A DNA stretch of 64,000 nt from Anaeramoeba flamelloides. Taxonomy: Eukaryota > Metamonada > Anaeramoebidae. Of the stretch, positions 49,901-59,301 are shown in pieces. Location: assembly GCA_027625915.1 (NCBI GenBank), contig JANTQA010000047.1:3286001-3350000 (forward strand). The letters run 5' to 3'. Position numbers and translations under genes: made by a program. Positions within the stretch are counted from its first letter, which is position 1; each line of letters starts with the position of its first letter. Below the pieces are notes generated by a model. The model saw nothing but the letters and a program-made list of their open reading frames with translations, was not told the DNA's origin and made no database searches.

Positions 49901-52800
49901 GTCTTCTAATTCAAAGAGTGTCTAGACACAGTCATTACAAGTTTTTTAAACTTGATTTAGTTTTCTAAGATAAAATAAATTTTGGAGAGGGTACAACAAA
50001 AAAAATGTATTGGTAAATTTGATGAAATTCTATAAACAATTATTGATCGATCAAAAGGTTAGAGACAATAAACTAATTTTATTTGACTTTTTCTACTTAG
50101 AGTAACTCAATTTTACTCGAATATCAATCATTCGAATTTTTTTTTTTCAATCAAATGAAGCAGGTTAAGTAATTCAAAAAATTAAATGAAAAATAAAAAA
50201 ACTAAAAGATGTAAAAATGATTTTCATATTTTTTTCAAAAATCAAAATTATTACCAAATTGAATGAAATTGTAAAAATGTGATTCTTTTAAACTGTTTTA
50301 AAATGATCAAAAATTTTGAATTTGTGTTTAGATGACACAATTTTTAAAAGGTAATTATTTTTTACCTTGTTTTGGTGCAATTTGAATTGTGGTTTGATAC
50401 ACATGGAAGATATTTAAGGTTTTTTTTATTTTTTTTTTTTTCTTCATGTTCGAGTTTTTTGAAATTTTGAAAAATGAAGTAATATTATTTCAAAAGAGCA
50501 TACAATATTTTTGTATTGCAATAAATCAAAATATTTTTTTTTTAATAAAAAAGAAAGGAAGAGGATTGAATAAATGTTTGGAATTCCTTGTTTATTAAAA
50601 ACATTTGATAAGATTTTCTCGTGTTTTCTGTTTAATACCGATTTATGGAAATTGTATTAGAATTTTTTTTCTCTGTATTTATTATTAATTCAAATCATTG
50701 GTGTCGTTGTTTTAAAAAAGTGAGTCCTAAAAGTTGTAAAAGGTGTTGTCCGAAATGTTTAAAAGAGTGAACCAAACAATTAGGGTAATAATAATTAAAA
50801 CTTTCAGTCTGCACTTTTTTAAAACAACTTTAACTAGTTTTCAATTGAATTCATTTTAAAATTCTTCAATGCGATTTTCTCAACAAAGTGAAAAAAAAAA
50901 AATATGTTAATTAATTTGAAATTTATCACTCAGGAAAATAGGGACAATTTTAATAGCAAGAATACAACTGAAATTTTACTTTATACTTGCTTATATCGGA
51001 ATTTAATAAATAAAATCACAGATTTTCTTACATTTAAATTGAAAACCACAGGTTATATTAATCAAGTTTCTTGTTTTTATATAAAAATAAGAAAAAACAG
51101 TGAAAATCTAGACAATTTGGATCCACACCCTTAACATTTTCTATCAGTTAAAACTGCTTAGAAATCACAATACAGTAAAGTGTTCATAATCAAAAACTTG
51201 TTTTTTTTTTTTTTTTTTGTTCAAAAATCAAAAAAATGTCAAAAAAAAAATACAAAATTTGTTTCTGTACTTGGTAAGGTCTTTAATACAATCAATGGCA
51301 ATTTTCAAGACAAAACAAAAAAAAAAAAAAAATAGATCTCTGTGGTACTTTAGGCAATGAAATAGGTACCCATAGTTAGATTTATTATACCCATGTTTTA
51401 ATAATAAATGGGAATTAATTTTCGCTTCACTTTCACTTTTCTTTAACACAAATAGACATTTCAAAGAAACAAATTGAGTTTTGTGATTACTCTTATTTTT
51501 GTTTGGTCCCTTTTTTTAAACCCTCTATGATGTATCTTTTGGGCAGACTTAAAATCTTAATATAAGGAATTTAAGAATTGAATAAAAGTTATTCAACTGA
51601 AATTTTATCTCATTTATTATTTAAATATTAGTTCTTGTCAAAAAAAGAAGAAACAATATTTTTCGTTATTTCTTGTCAATTTACCTTATTTGTTTTTTTT
51701 TTAAGCAAAAGGTAAGGAGCAAAATCATTCATATTTTTACACTTTTTTAAAAAAATACAAAAAGTGAAAGGATGTTTTATTAACTTGACAAAAAAAAAAC
51801 AAAAAAAAAAGATGTGTGCTTTTTTGAAGTGAATTGTATGAACCCCAAAAGAGAAAAGAAAAAAAAAAGTATTAATAAAGTAAAGAAAATTTCAAATAGA
51901 AAATATGTTTACCTGTATCCTATTTGTAATTCCAAACAAGAGCAATAAAAAAACCAATTTTGAAATCGTCCAAATATTTGTTTAATTTGGTGTTTGTGAT
52001 TATTTTTTTAAGGTGTACATAAAATGTAAGAAAAAGAGATAAAAATTGTTTAGGAAGGTTTCCAATACTTGATTTTTTAAAAGATTAAAATAAAAAAAAG
52101 ATTACTTGAATTTCGAGATAAACTGATTGTCCGTCCACCTGTATTTGTTTTCTATAACACTCTTTTGTTTTTCAAATTTATGACAAATATCAAAAAAAAA
52201 AAAGAATATTAATTATTCAAAAAAAAAAAAAAAAAAAACAGAAAAATGTATTGTTTTTAGTCCTTGAGCTGGTAAAAATCAAAGGAAAATTAAAAGCTGA
52301 AGAGAAAATGGAAAAAAACGATTTCAAACCTTCAATTGTTGGATCTAATAGTTGAAAAATTTTGGTAGATAATTTTGAAAGTTTTTTGTTTTTTATTTTT
52401 TGTTTTTTATTTTTCAATTTGGAAAATGTAAATTTCGATAAAAATGGGTGTGTGTGAAAAGAAAACTAGATTTGTGAAAGATCTTGTTTTAAAAAAGAGT
52501 GTGAACCTCAATTAAAAAACAAGAAGAAATATTTCTTACCATAATCACGTACAAATGTTTGTGTAATGAATTGTAAAGTAATGGCGGATTTCCCAACACT
52601 ACCTGGACCCTAATTTGGTTTAGAGTTTGGTTATGTTATGTTTTGTTTTGTATTGGAAAGTTTGGTTGAAGCAAAAAATAGGAAGAAAAAACTTTTCAGA
52701 ATCAAAAAGAAAAACAAAAAAAAAAAAAAAAAAAAAAAGGAATTAATAAAAAAAAAAAGAAATTTACAGCAACAGCAATTGTAAAACGAGTTTCAGACAT
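46932..52800 (-). CDS. Ras-family small GTPase with farnesylation box
   Basis: A membrane-anchored GTP switch of the Ras/Rap subfamily. Six exons on the minus strand: 52800-52768, 52609-52540, 52344-52330 (15 nt), 52161-52106, 51919-51913 (7 nt) and 47314-46932. They encode 187 residues, the normal Ras length. All G motifs are present: P-loop GPGSVGKS (12-19), switch I DPTIE (35-39) followed by ECYRKQ, DTAGQEEY (59-66) with the catalytic Gln, NKID and ETSAK. The C-terminus is Lys-rich and ends in a CAAX box, Cys-Val-Ile-Met, expected to be farnesylated. The P-loop reads Gly-Pro-Gly-Ser, with Gly kept at the Ras codon-12 equivalent and Ser at the codon-13 equivalent. Every join is GT-AG, and phases close only if both microexons are included. 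It is nearest to H/N/K-Ras by motif; a Rap-like role cannot be excluded. Confidence 0.95.
48719..48925 (+). repeat. Double foldback element, copy 3 (reference copy)
   Basis: It starts with tandem variants of AGTGTCGTAGAGTG and CCTAGG. A hairpin with arms around TTCCAAAATTTAAAATAAT and GAATTCTGGAAAACC follows, then CTAACGACGG and a second hairpin around TTTCAGAAATAAA, ending in AAAAACCTAACAACACT. The tandem GTGTCGTAGAG-type head recurs in inverse at about 8335-8366. Non-coding. Confidence 0.75.
49665..50330. repeat. Dispersed repeat LDR-1, copy d
   Basis: Colinear with copy b from about 38790 to 39760 apart from two indels. Copy d lacks the family C element present in copy b, and copy b lacks the 154-bp insert at 49823-49976 present here. 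Landmarks include AAAACAAAAAATAAATAATTA, TGATCGATCAAA and TGATTTTCATATTTT. Confidence 0.75.
49811..49988. mobile_element. 154-bp insertion with 12-bp direct repeats
   Basis: AAATTTTGGAGA occurs at 49811-49822 and 49977-49988, flanking 154 bp that are absent from the matching place in copy b (about 38921-38945), where the 12-mer is present once. This looks like an insertion with target duplication, although a local duplication cannot be excluded. The insert has no clear terminal inverted repeats or open frame. Confidence 0.6.
51913..51919 (-). other. 7-nt microexon of the Ras gene
   Basis: GATACAG lies between an ATAG acceptor (51921-51920) and a GTAAAC donor (51912-51907). It supplies Asp, Thr and the first base of Ala in the DTAGQ motif. 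Skipping it would change the reading frame. The joins restore LEIQ-DTA-GQEEY exactly as in Ras proteins. Confidence 0.88.
52330..52344 (-). other. 15-nt microexon of the Ras gene
   Basis: Fifteen bases between TTAG and GTTTGA complete Asp35 and encode Pro-Thr-Ile-Glu plus one base of Glu40. That is the core of the switch I effector loop, including the Mg-binding Thr. Skipping it would keep frame but delete the effector loop. Confidence 0.9.
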
Positions 52801-54146
52801 TAAGTATGGTTGTAGTGAAAATAGTGTTTTATAAAAGTAAAAAAAAAAAGTTTAAAAAATTACAAAAAAAAAGAATTAGAAAAAATAATTACAAAAGATC
52901 ATTTTTTGAATTTTATATTTGAGGGATACATTCGACAAAATTTTACATCGTTTTTATCTAATTCTTTGATTTTGGAAAGATAGATAATTTCATTTTTTTC
53001 TTTAAAATAGTAAAAATAATCTAATATGGTTTGTTTTTCTTTCCACATAAATTTAAAAATTCTATAATTGTGTTGCTTAGATTCTGGAAAAATCCTTCTG
53101 TTCACAGTCTCTAAACTAAAAAAAATCAAGAGTTTGTTCCTTTAATTTCTGAAAATAAAGAAGAAGATATTTTTTCCTTTTTTTATGTTTTTGTTTTTTG
53201 ATAACACCACAAAGTTTTTTTTGCAAAAATTAAAGAATAATTTTCAGTCTTTTTCAAAACAATTTTTAATGTTACCTTTGGTCTTATTTTAGATTTCTCG
53301 TCTTCATATTGACCATATTTTTATTTCAGGTGAATTTTGTTGGATTTATAAATTGATAACTGAACTTGTTTTTTGTGTTATTGTTTTGGTTGAATTTTTC
53401 TTGTAAGAAAGGTTGTGAGGAAAAAAGAATTTTTTTGATCAATTAAAATGAATTTTTAAAGTTGTGTTAAAGCTAATTTTGGATTTGGTTGTTCTCAAAA
53501 GTAATTTAATTTTTAAACATTTTGTCATTTTCTACACAATTTATTTGCATTTGGTTAGACTTGATTATTTATATTTTCAAGTACAACTTATAATCTCTAA
53601 AAATATCAAACAGATTCAAATTGGTTGTTCACTCTTTTTCGAATATTTTCTAAAAATCGAATTTTTTGACTTGGTTAATATGTGATGCAATTTATAAGTA
53701 ATGTTCCATTTATCTCAAAAGCTTAAACATTAAGGTGCCAAAGAAACTGGATACCAAACAATAGTCAATTCTGATCTGCTTTCTTAAAATACTTTTATTG
53801 GAAAAAGAAATTCGAAAAATTTGATTTGTTTTTATTCCAAACAAAAATAAAATCACTTTGCAAAAAGTACTGCATTAATATTTTAAGTTTTTTTACTAAA
53901 TAAGTCATTTTTCCAAAAACCATCAAACTTTTCTGATGAGTCAACAACGCACAGACTTTTGTTAAAAAACTTTTTATTTAATTAAGGGAGAAGCAACGGT
54001 AAAGGAAAATTTTTCACTTTTTTGAAATTTTGATGAGTATCAGAAAATAACATTTTTTATTGGATTGTAACTCATCGATTTTTATCATTTAAAGTACTTC
54101 ATTCATTAGATTTTTTAAATTTTTTTTTCAAAAGTCACAAAGAAAT
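52801..54146. other. Upstream of Ras, nothing recognised
   Basis: This must contain the Ras promoter. Short open frames here (52899-53129 minus, 53464-53685 plus) show no family features. Confidence 0.45.
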
Positions 54147-54243
54147 TGCCACAATAGAATGTTGAGCTTGGAATTGCTTAAAATAGTGTTTCAGATTTTG
54201 AATATTTTATCTTTTATCATTATCTCAACATTCTATTGTGGCA
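54147..54243. other. 97-nt hairpin with a perfect 20-bp stem
   Basis: TGCCACAATAGAATGTTGAG at 54147-54166 is matched perfectly by its inverse at 54224-54243, separated by 57 bases. The size resembles a small-RNA precursor or a foldback relic. Nothing shows that it is transcribed. Confidence 0.55.
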
Positions 54244-54819
54244 TTTAATTTTTTCATTTTATATTTTTTTATCATTTTTGAATTTTTTTTAATCATACCA
54301 AAAAATGGAATTAGAAATATTTTTTTATCAGTTACATTTGGGATTAATGGATTTGGTTTAAAAATAAACAACAACATAAAAATCGAGAGAATCACAAAAG
54401 AAAATACGAAATGCACTTAAATAGCTAGAAGGATTCCAAAAAATAATAATTATCCCAAAACATTACTTGCTAGGATTGTAAATTGTTGTATTTGGTGGAA
54501 TTGGGGAAGTGAATATGATTATATTTTACAAATTTTCAGCCACAAAATAGCTATAAGTTTTATTCTAAGAATCTAAAATTATCTTCTCTCAAAAAAAAAA
54601 AAACTAAACCCCATTTCAAAAAATTTGGACACATCAGAAAATTAAAAATAATAAAACAAAAACTCAATTTATTATTTTTTTCTCAATGTAATATAAAATC
54701 AGATTTCAGTAACATACTATCAATGCTTTTATAAGTAATCCTTTTCATCTAAACAAAAGAAAACAATATAAAACAAAAAAATCAAAACCAGTGTGTTAAA
54801 TATAAGGAAAGGGGTGGAA

Positions 54820-55140
54820 CACACAATATATTGGTAGATTTGTTGAAATCACACCAACAATTGTTGATCAATCAAATGATAAAATACCTATATACCAATT
54901 GTATGTTATTTTTCAATTTAACAAACTCAACAGTAACATTCTATCAACCCAAAAAAAAAAAATCCCAGATCTAACGAAACATATTTCGTAACTGCAAAAA
55001 GGGAAATGAAAACCAAAAAAAAAAAAGACAAAAAATGAAATAGTTTGTTAAATCAAATAATTTCTAAATTGAATGTAAATTATGGTATTGTTATTCTTTC
55101 GACTGTTTAAACTGTGCCCAAATTTTTGGAATTAAGTTTA
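54820..55140. repeat. Dispersed repeat LDR-1, copy e
   Basis: Matches copies b and d in order: ATTGGTAGATTTGTTGAAAT, GTTGATCAATCAAATG, ACAAACTCAACAGTAACATT, then AACGAAACATATTTCGTAA. It is more diverged than either of those copies. Confidence 0.6.
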
Positions 55141-55474
55141 TTTTAATAAAAAAAAAAAAAATTCAATTCTATTTTATCAATTATTTCTCTCTTTTTTTTT
55201 TTTAGTTAAACATTACTACAAAAAAAATTTTCTAGATCTACGATCACACGCCACTAAAATAAAATACTCTTATATCATCCCCCACAAATTTTTATCATGT
55301 ATTATGGTGTATCTACTCCTTTAAGAGAAAAAAAAAAATTATTTAATGATAGAATAAAAATGTTTGGGGTTTGACAAAAAATAAAAAAATCGAAAATAAT
55401 AGTTGGATATCAAAAAACAAAAACATTTTTATTCTTTTATTAAATTGTTTTTTTTTTGATTTTAGAACACCAAA

Positions 55475-55931
55475 GTCCCCCCCCCCCCCTAACTGGGTTC
55501 ATTGGAAAAGTTTTATATTTTTTGCAAAAATGACTTATTTAGTAAAAAAACTGATAATATTAAGAAATTACTTTTTTTCAATACCTGATGTATATTAAAT
55601 TATGGGTAAAAATATCTTAATTATTAAAAATCAAAGATGAAAAAAACTCTTTTAACTATTTTTTGTCTATTGATTTTTCAGATTTGAAAAGAATAGAGGA
55701 ACAATCTTAGGTTTTACTCAATTCCTTTGAAAACCGGGAAACACAGGCATAATAAAATAGGAATGTTATTTTAATTTTAAGTAGTCACTAAAAACGAATT
55801 AAATAACCATATGTGGATATTTTCAAATTATTTCATTTTGGAACTAAGTAGTTTAGTATCTAGTTTTTATAAATTATGTGAGTACTAATTGATATTTTCG
55901 AATTATTTTTTCTTGTTGGAGGGGGGGGGAC
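55475..55931. repeat. Poly-C and poly-G tracts in inverse arrangement
   Basis: A run of about 11-13 C follows AAAGT near 55477, and a run of about 9-10 G precedes ACAATC near 55929. The immediate flanks are weakly inverse (CCCCTAAC and GTTGGAGGG). A decayed CCAGAATTC-type foldback lies between them at about 55690-55745. G/C homopolymers of this length are exceptional in this DNA. Confidence 0.5.
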
Positions 55932-56139
55932 AATCAATTCTTCAATGGATATGATGTTAAAAAAATAATATAAGTTTTAAATATTCTTTAAAAAATTGAA
56001 CCAATTCTTGAATTTTGCACACTTGGATAAATAAGATCTATTCAAATTTTTTAAAAAACATTCCAAATAAAAGTTTTTGAATTAAAAAGTGTCTCAAAAT
56101 CCATAACTATTTTCCACCATTAAAAAAATACATAAAAAT

Positions 56140-56300
56140 AATAATTAGAAACTTATATAGTTCCGATTTAAAAATAATGTTACAAATCAACAGACCGGAT
56201 TATTATCAACAACCATTTTTTGATGAATAACAATTTTGGTTTTCTAAATAGCTTTATTCAAAGTAAGTTTCATCAAGAGATTTTAAATAAACGTGACCAA
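56140..56300. repeat. Dispersed repeat LDR-1, fragment f
   Basis: Contains AACAGACCGGATTATTATCA and AATAACAATTTTGGTTTTCT, followed by AAATAGCTTTATT, in the same order as the middle of copies a, b and c. Confidence 0.5.
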
Positions 56301-56554
56301 CCCATTTAAAAATAGTATAGAGTAATTATGTTTGTATAACATTTAGAGAATTCAAGAGAATTGATTAATACCTTTTCTTTTACTAATATTTTTTTGAATT
56401 CGGAAAAAGAAACTGTTTTTTTTTTTTTCCAATTCCAAAAATTAATAGAAAATAAATAAACCATCTCGAATTTTTTATTATATTTTATTACAAATCTATT
56501 GAATCAAATAAAGTTTTTCTTGCATAAAAATTAAAAGTCTAGAAAAACTATACC

Positions 56555-56720
56555 TGATTTTCCAGAATTCAAAAGAATTGGATTAAATCTAGGATTGTAC
56601 TTTATCCTGAGAAATTCTAGCAAAGCAAAATGAAGGTGCCTATGTTTTTTTTATTTAATTTAAGAAATAAACTCCAAATTTCTAGAAAATTTCAATTTAT
56701 TTTATAAACTAAAATAAAAC
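56555..56720 (+). repeat. Double foldback element, copy 4
   Basis: TTTTCCAGAATTCAAAAGAAT (split over about 56560-56582) and its decayed inverse form the first hairpin. GTGCCTATG and a second hairpin around AAGAAATAAACTCC follow. The orientation is that of 48719-48925. Confidence 0.6.
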
Positions 56721-56969
56721 TTACTTAAAATCAGAGGAACTGCAAATTCTTTCCTTACAGCAAAGTAAAAACATTTTTTAGCCAAATTAGAAAATTATCA
56801 TTCATTAAAAAAGAAGTACCCTCTTAAATTCAAAAAGCAATGGAATTTGTAAAAGAAATTCAATTTAAATTTATAAAAATATTTTTTATTTGCAATTAAT
56901 TCAAAACTTGCAATCAATCAAAACACACCCCATATAATAGTTAATATTGTACCAAAATCTGATAAAATA

Positions 56970-58195
56970 GGAGTTTTGATGATATCTATGCTTAATTCAC
57001 AAAAAAGTTATAAAAATTATCATCATTTCAGTCAGATCTTAATATCTAAGAAAATTACAATATTCAATATTATCGCGATAATATAACAAATCGCGACATC
57101 CCATAAAATTATGCTAAATGTCAAAATATCACAATTAAAAAGCAATTTCTATATAATAGTTGATGGGTTTTGCTAATTCAGAAATATTATAACAGAAAAA
57201 ATTAGTTTGATCAAAAAATCGATTATTTGATTAAAAGTTTTGATTTGAAAAAACAAAAAAAAAGATACTTGACTCAATCAAGGATCAGATCAAAGAGTTT
57301 TATTGTAATTTTCTTTTAATTTGGTTGACAAACAGATAGATCCTTTTAGATCAACAACAATAACAACTAAAGACAAATAAATAGCTTCTCAGTCAATTGT
57401 GGTGTTGTAAATTGTTGATGAATTCAAAAACATCCAACCTTTCATCTCATTCTTTCAAGAATGTTTTCTTGGATGAAAACATTTTCAATATTCTATAAAA
57501 GCGGAAAGGAGTTGGATAACTATTCAAAAGATTTCACAACATCGTAGCCACATTATCACCAAATATTAAGATTTTTTGGGCAATTGTTATTCTTCTTTTT
57601 TTTCTTCTTCTTTGAGTATCTTTGCATTGGACCGAAAACTCAACTCGAGTTTAGAGATTTTTGTTTGATCTATCACTAATAAAGCAAGAAAATTACTCTT
57701 TCTTCTTTTTGGTTATTTAAACTTGTGAAGGTAATAACTCCATTCTAAAAAAACTGATCCATTTTATATTCAAGCGTATTGTTGAAATAGATAATTATTA
57801 GTTTGATCATAAAATTTGTTTGAGATTTAATATTTTGTTAAAAAAAAAAAAATGAAAAGAAAAAATTTTTTTTTCCACAACAAACATCATTCCGTTTATA
57901 AAGCTTTAGCTCTTTCAAAACTTTCAAATACTCGAAGAAAATTCACAACCCTTGCAAACCCTTTCTAACCCTTTTAAAGGGGGAAAGCGTTGTAAAAGTT
58001 TCAAGGCTTGGTAAAAGTCAATATATTTTTTTTAAGGTGATTTCAAAAAAATAATTTTTCATTTTATCTCGATAATGCGGAATATCACGATTTTAAGATT
58101 TTCTCGTGATGAAGTCAGGACTAATTGCGATTTTTTCAATATTATCGTGAATTAATTGTTAATATCATGATAATATATGCTCTCATCAAAACCTC
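56970..58195. mobile_element. Possible 1.2-kb element with imperfect inverted ends
   Basis: The left end, GGAGTTTTGATGATATCTATG (56970-56990), resembles the inverse of the right end (ATGCTCTCATCAAAACCTCT, about 58169-58190). Sub-terminal blocks rich in TATCGCGATAATAT-like sequence occur on both sides (57070 and 58065-58170). The TCGCGA-type CpG motifs stand out from the surroundings. No coding frame. About 57890-58020 is related to the foldback upstream of Vps36. Confidence 0.45.
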
Positions 58196-58252
58196 TAATA
58201 TTCTTAAAAAACTCAAAAAATAATAAAAAAAAAATCAACAAAAATATAATAA

Positions 58253-59301
58253 TTAATCTTTTAATGGAAAATAAGTAGCATAAAATTGTTTTCGAGGATG
58301 AACCCAATATTTAATAAATTCCTGCCCACATGCTTTTTTATGAGAATCCCAATGCCTTTTTTGGCATTCTTTCGAACAATATGGAACTATCCTTTCTGCC
58401 ATCATGCACCTTTTACATACCAAGAATTCATTACTTTTACTTTCTCTTTTTTTACAAAACGAGCATTCTTTTAATTCCGCATCAACAATTAAATCAAAAT
58501 CGCTGTCTTCTTCGTTAAGTTGGCGAATCCATTTTTCCGCGTTTTTTTTATATTCTTCACTTTCTGTTAATAAATTATTTTCATTTTGTGATTTTCTTTG
58601 TTGGTGAAAAAACTGGATTTTATTTTCAAATTCTCGATGTAATTTTTTTATTTTTAATTCTTTTAATTTTAGATCTCTTTCTTTTTCTTTCAAAATTTTT
58701 TCATTTATTAAACTTTGCTTAACTTTCATTTTTTCAAGCCGTTGTTCTTTTTGTTTTTGTAATTTATTATCATCCTCATCCCCGTCACCGTCCCCACCGT
58801 CTTCACTATACTCACTGACCACATTTCCATCCTGGTAATGTTTTTTTTTTCCTGTTTTCCTGTTTTTTTTTTGATTTTCATTCTCATTTTTTAAAAAAAG
58901 TAATTCGTCTTCATTTCCATTTTCATTTTCATTTTCATTTTCATTTTCATTTTCTTCATAACTTGAACTAGATCCAGTATAAGATGAAATATTACCTTCG
59001 TCAGTATTTTGTATTTTTGTATATGATTCAATATCAAGAGTAGATTTTACTCGTTCCCATTCGACAAAAGACTCATCGACGCATCTTAATTCATAACAGT
59101 TTTTAATTAAAAAATACGATTCGACAGCATTGCATTCTAGCAAGGAATCTATCACATAAGAATTAAATTGAGGTGTTTCTTCTTCTGGGTTCTCAATTAA
59201 TTCATTTAGTGCTAGAATCGCATTTTTTCGAATTTCAGGGATTTTTACCCAATAGCATCCTATGTTGTTTATAGCTTGAAACGCATAAGATAATCCTCTT
59301 C
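58253..59301 (-). CDS. MYND zinc-finger protein (5' end unresolved)
   Basis: The reading frame stays open upstream to an AG at about 59303-59296, so at least one more 5' exon must exist. The visible 348 or so residues start with a helical segment (SYAFQAINNIGCYWVKIPEI, then RKNAILALNELIE). An (Glu-Asn)n repeat follows, coded by a TTTTCA hexamer array (about 58915-58955), then acidic and Lys-rich stretches and a predicted coiled coil (EKMKVKQSLINEKILKEKER). Near the C-terminus is a complete MYND finger: CSFC, CKRC, YCSKECQ and HWDSHKKAC. MYND fingers bind short proline-rich peptides and occur in transcriptional and methyltransferase proteins. There is no SET domain here, so no catalytic function is implied. 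A possible upstream exon ends at 59515 (GAGAG|GTTAAA) and would join in frame, but it is unproven. Confidence 0.8.

Larger units (their letters stand above)
47315..51912 (-). other. Ras intron 5, 4598 nt
   Basis: The intron splits the Ala codon of DTAG. It contains the best double foldback copy (48719-48925), repeat LDR-1 copy d (49665-50330) with its own insertion, and unremarkable A/T-rich DNA. A plus-strand 76-codon open frame at 50904-51134 has no recognisable motif. Confidence 0.85.

Noticed and set aside
58915-58955. A short regularly spaced array resembling a CRISPR-like repeat
   Set aside because: It is a simple coding hexamer microsatellite without spacers, in a eukaryotic gene.
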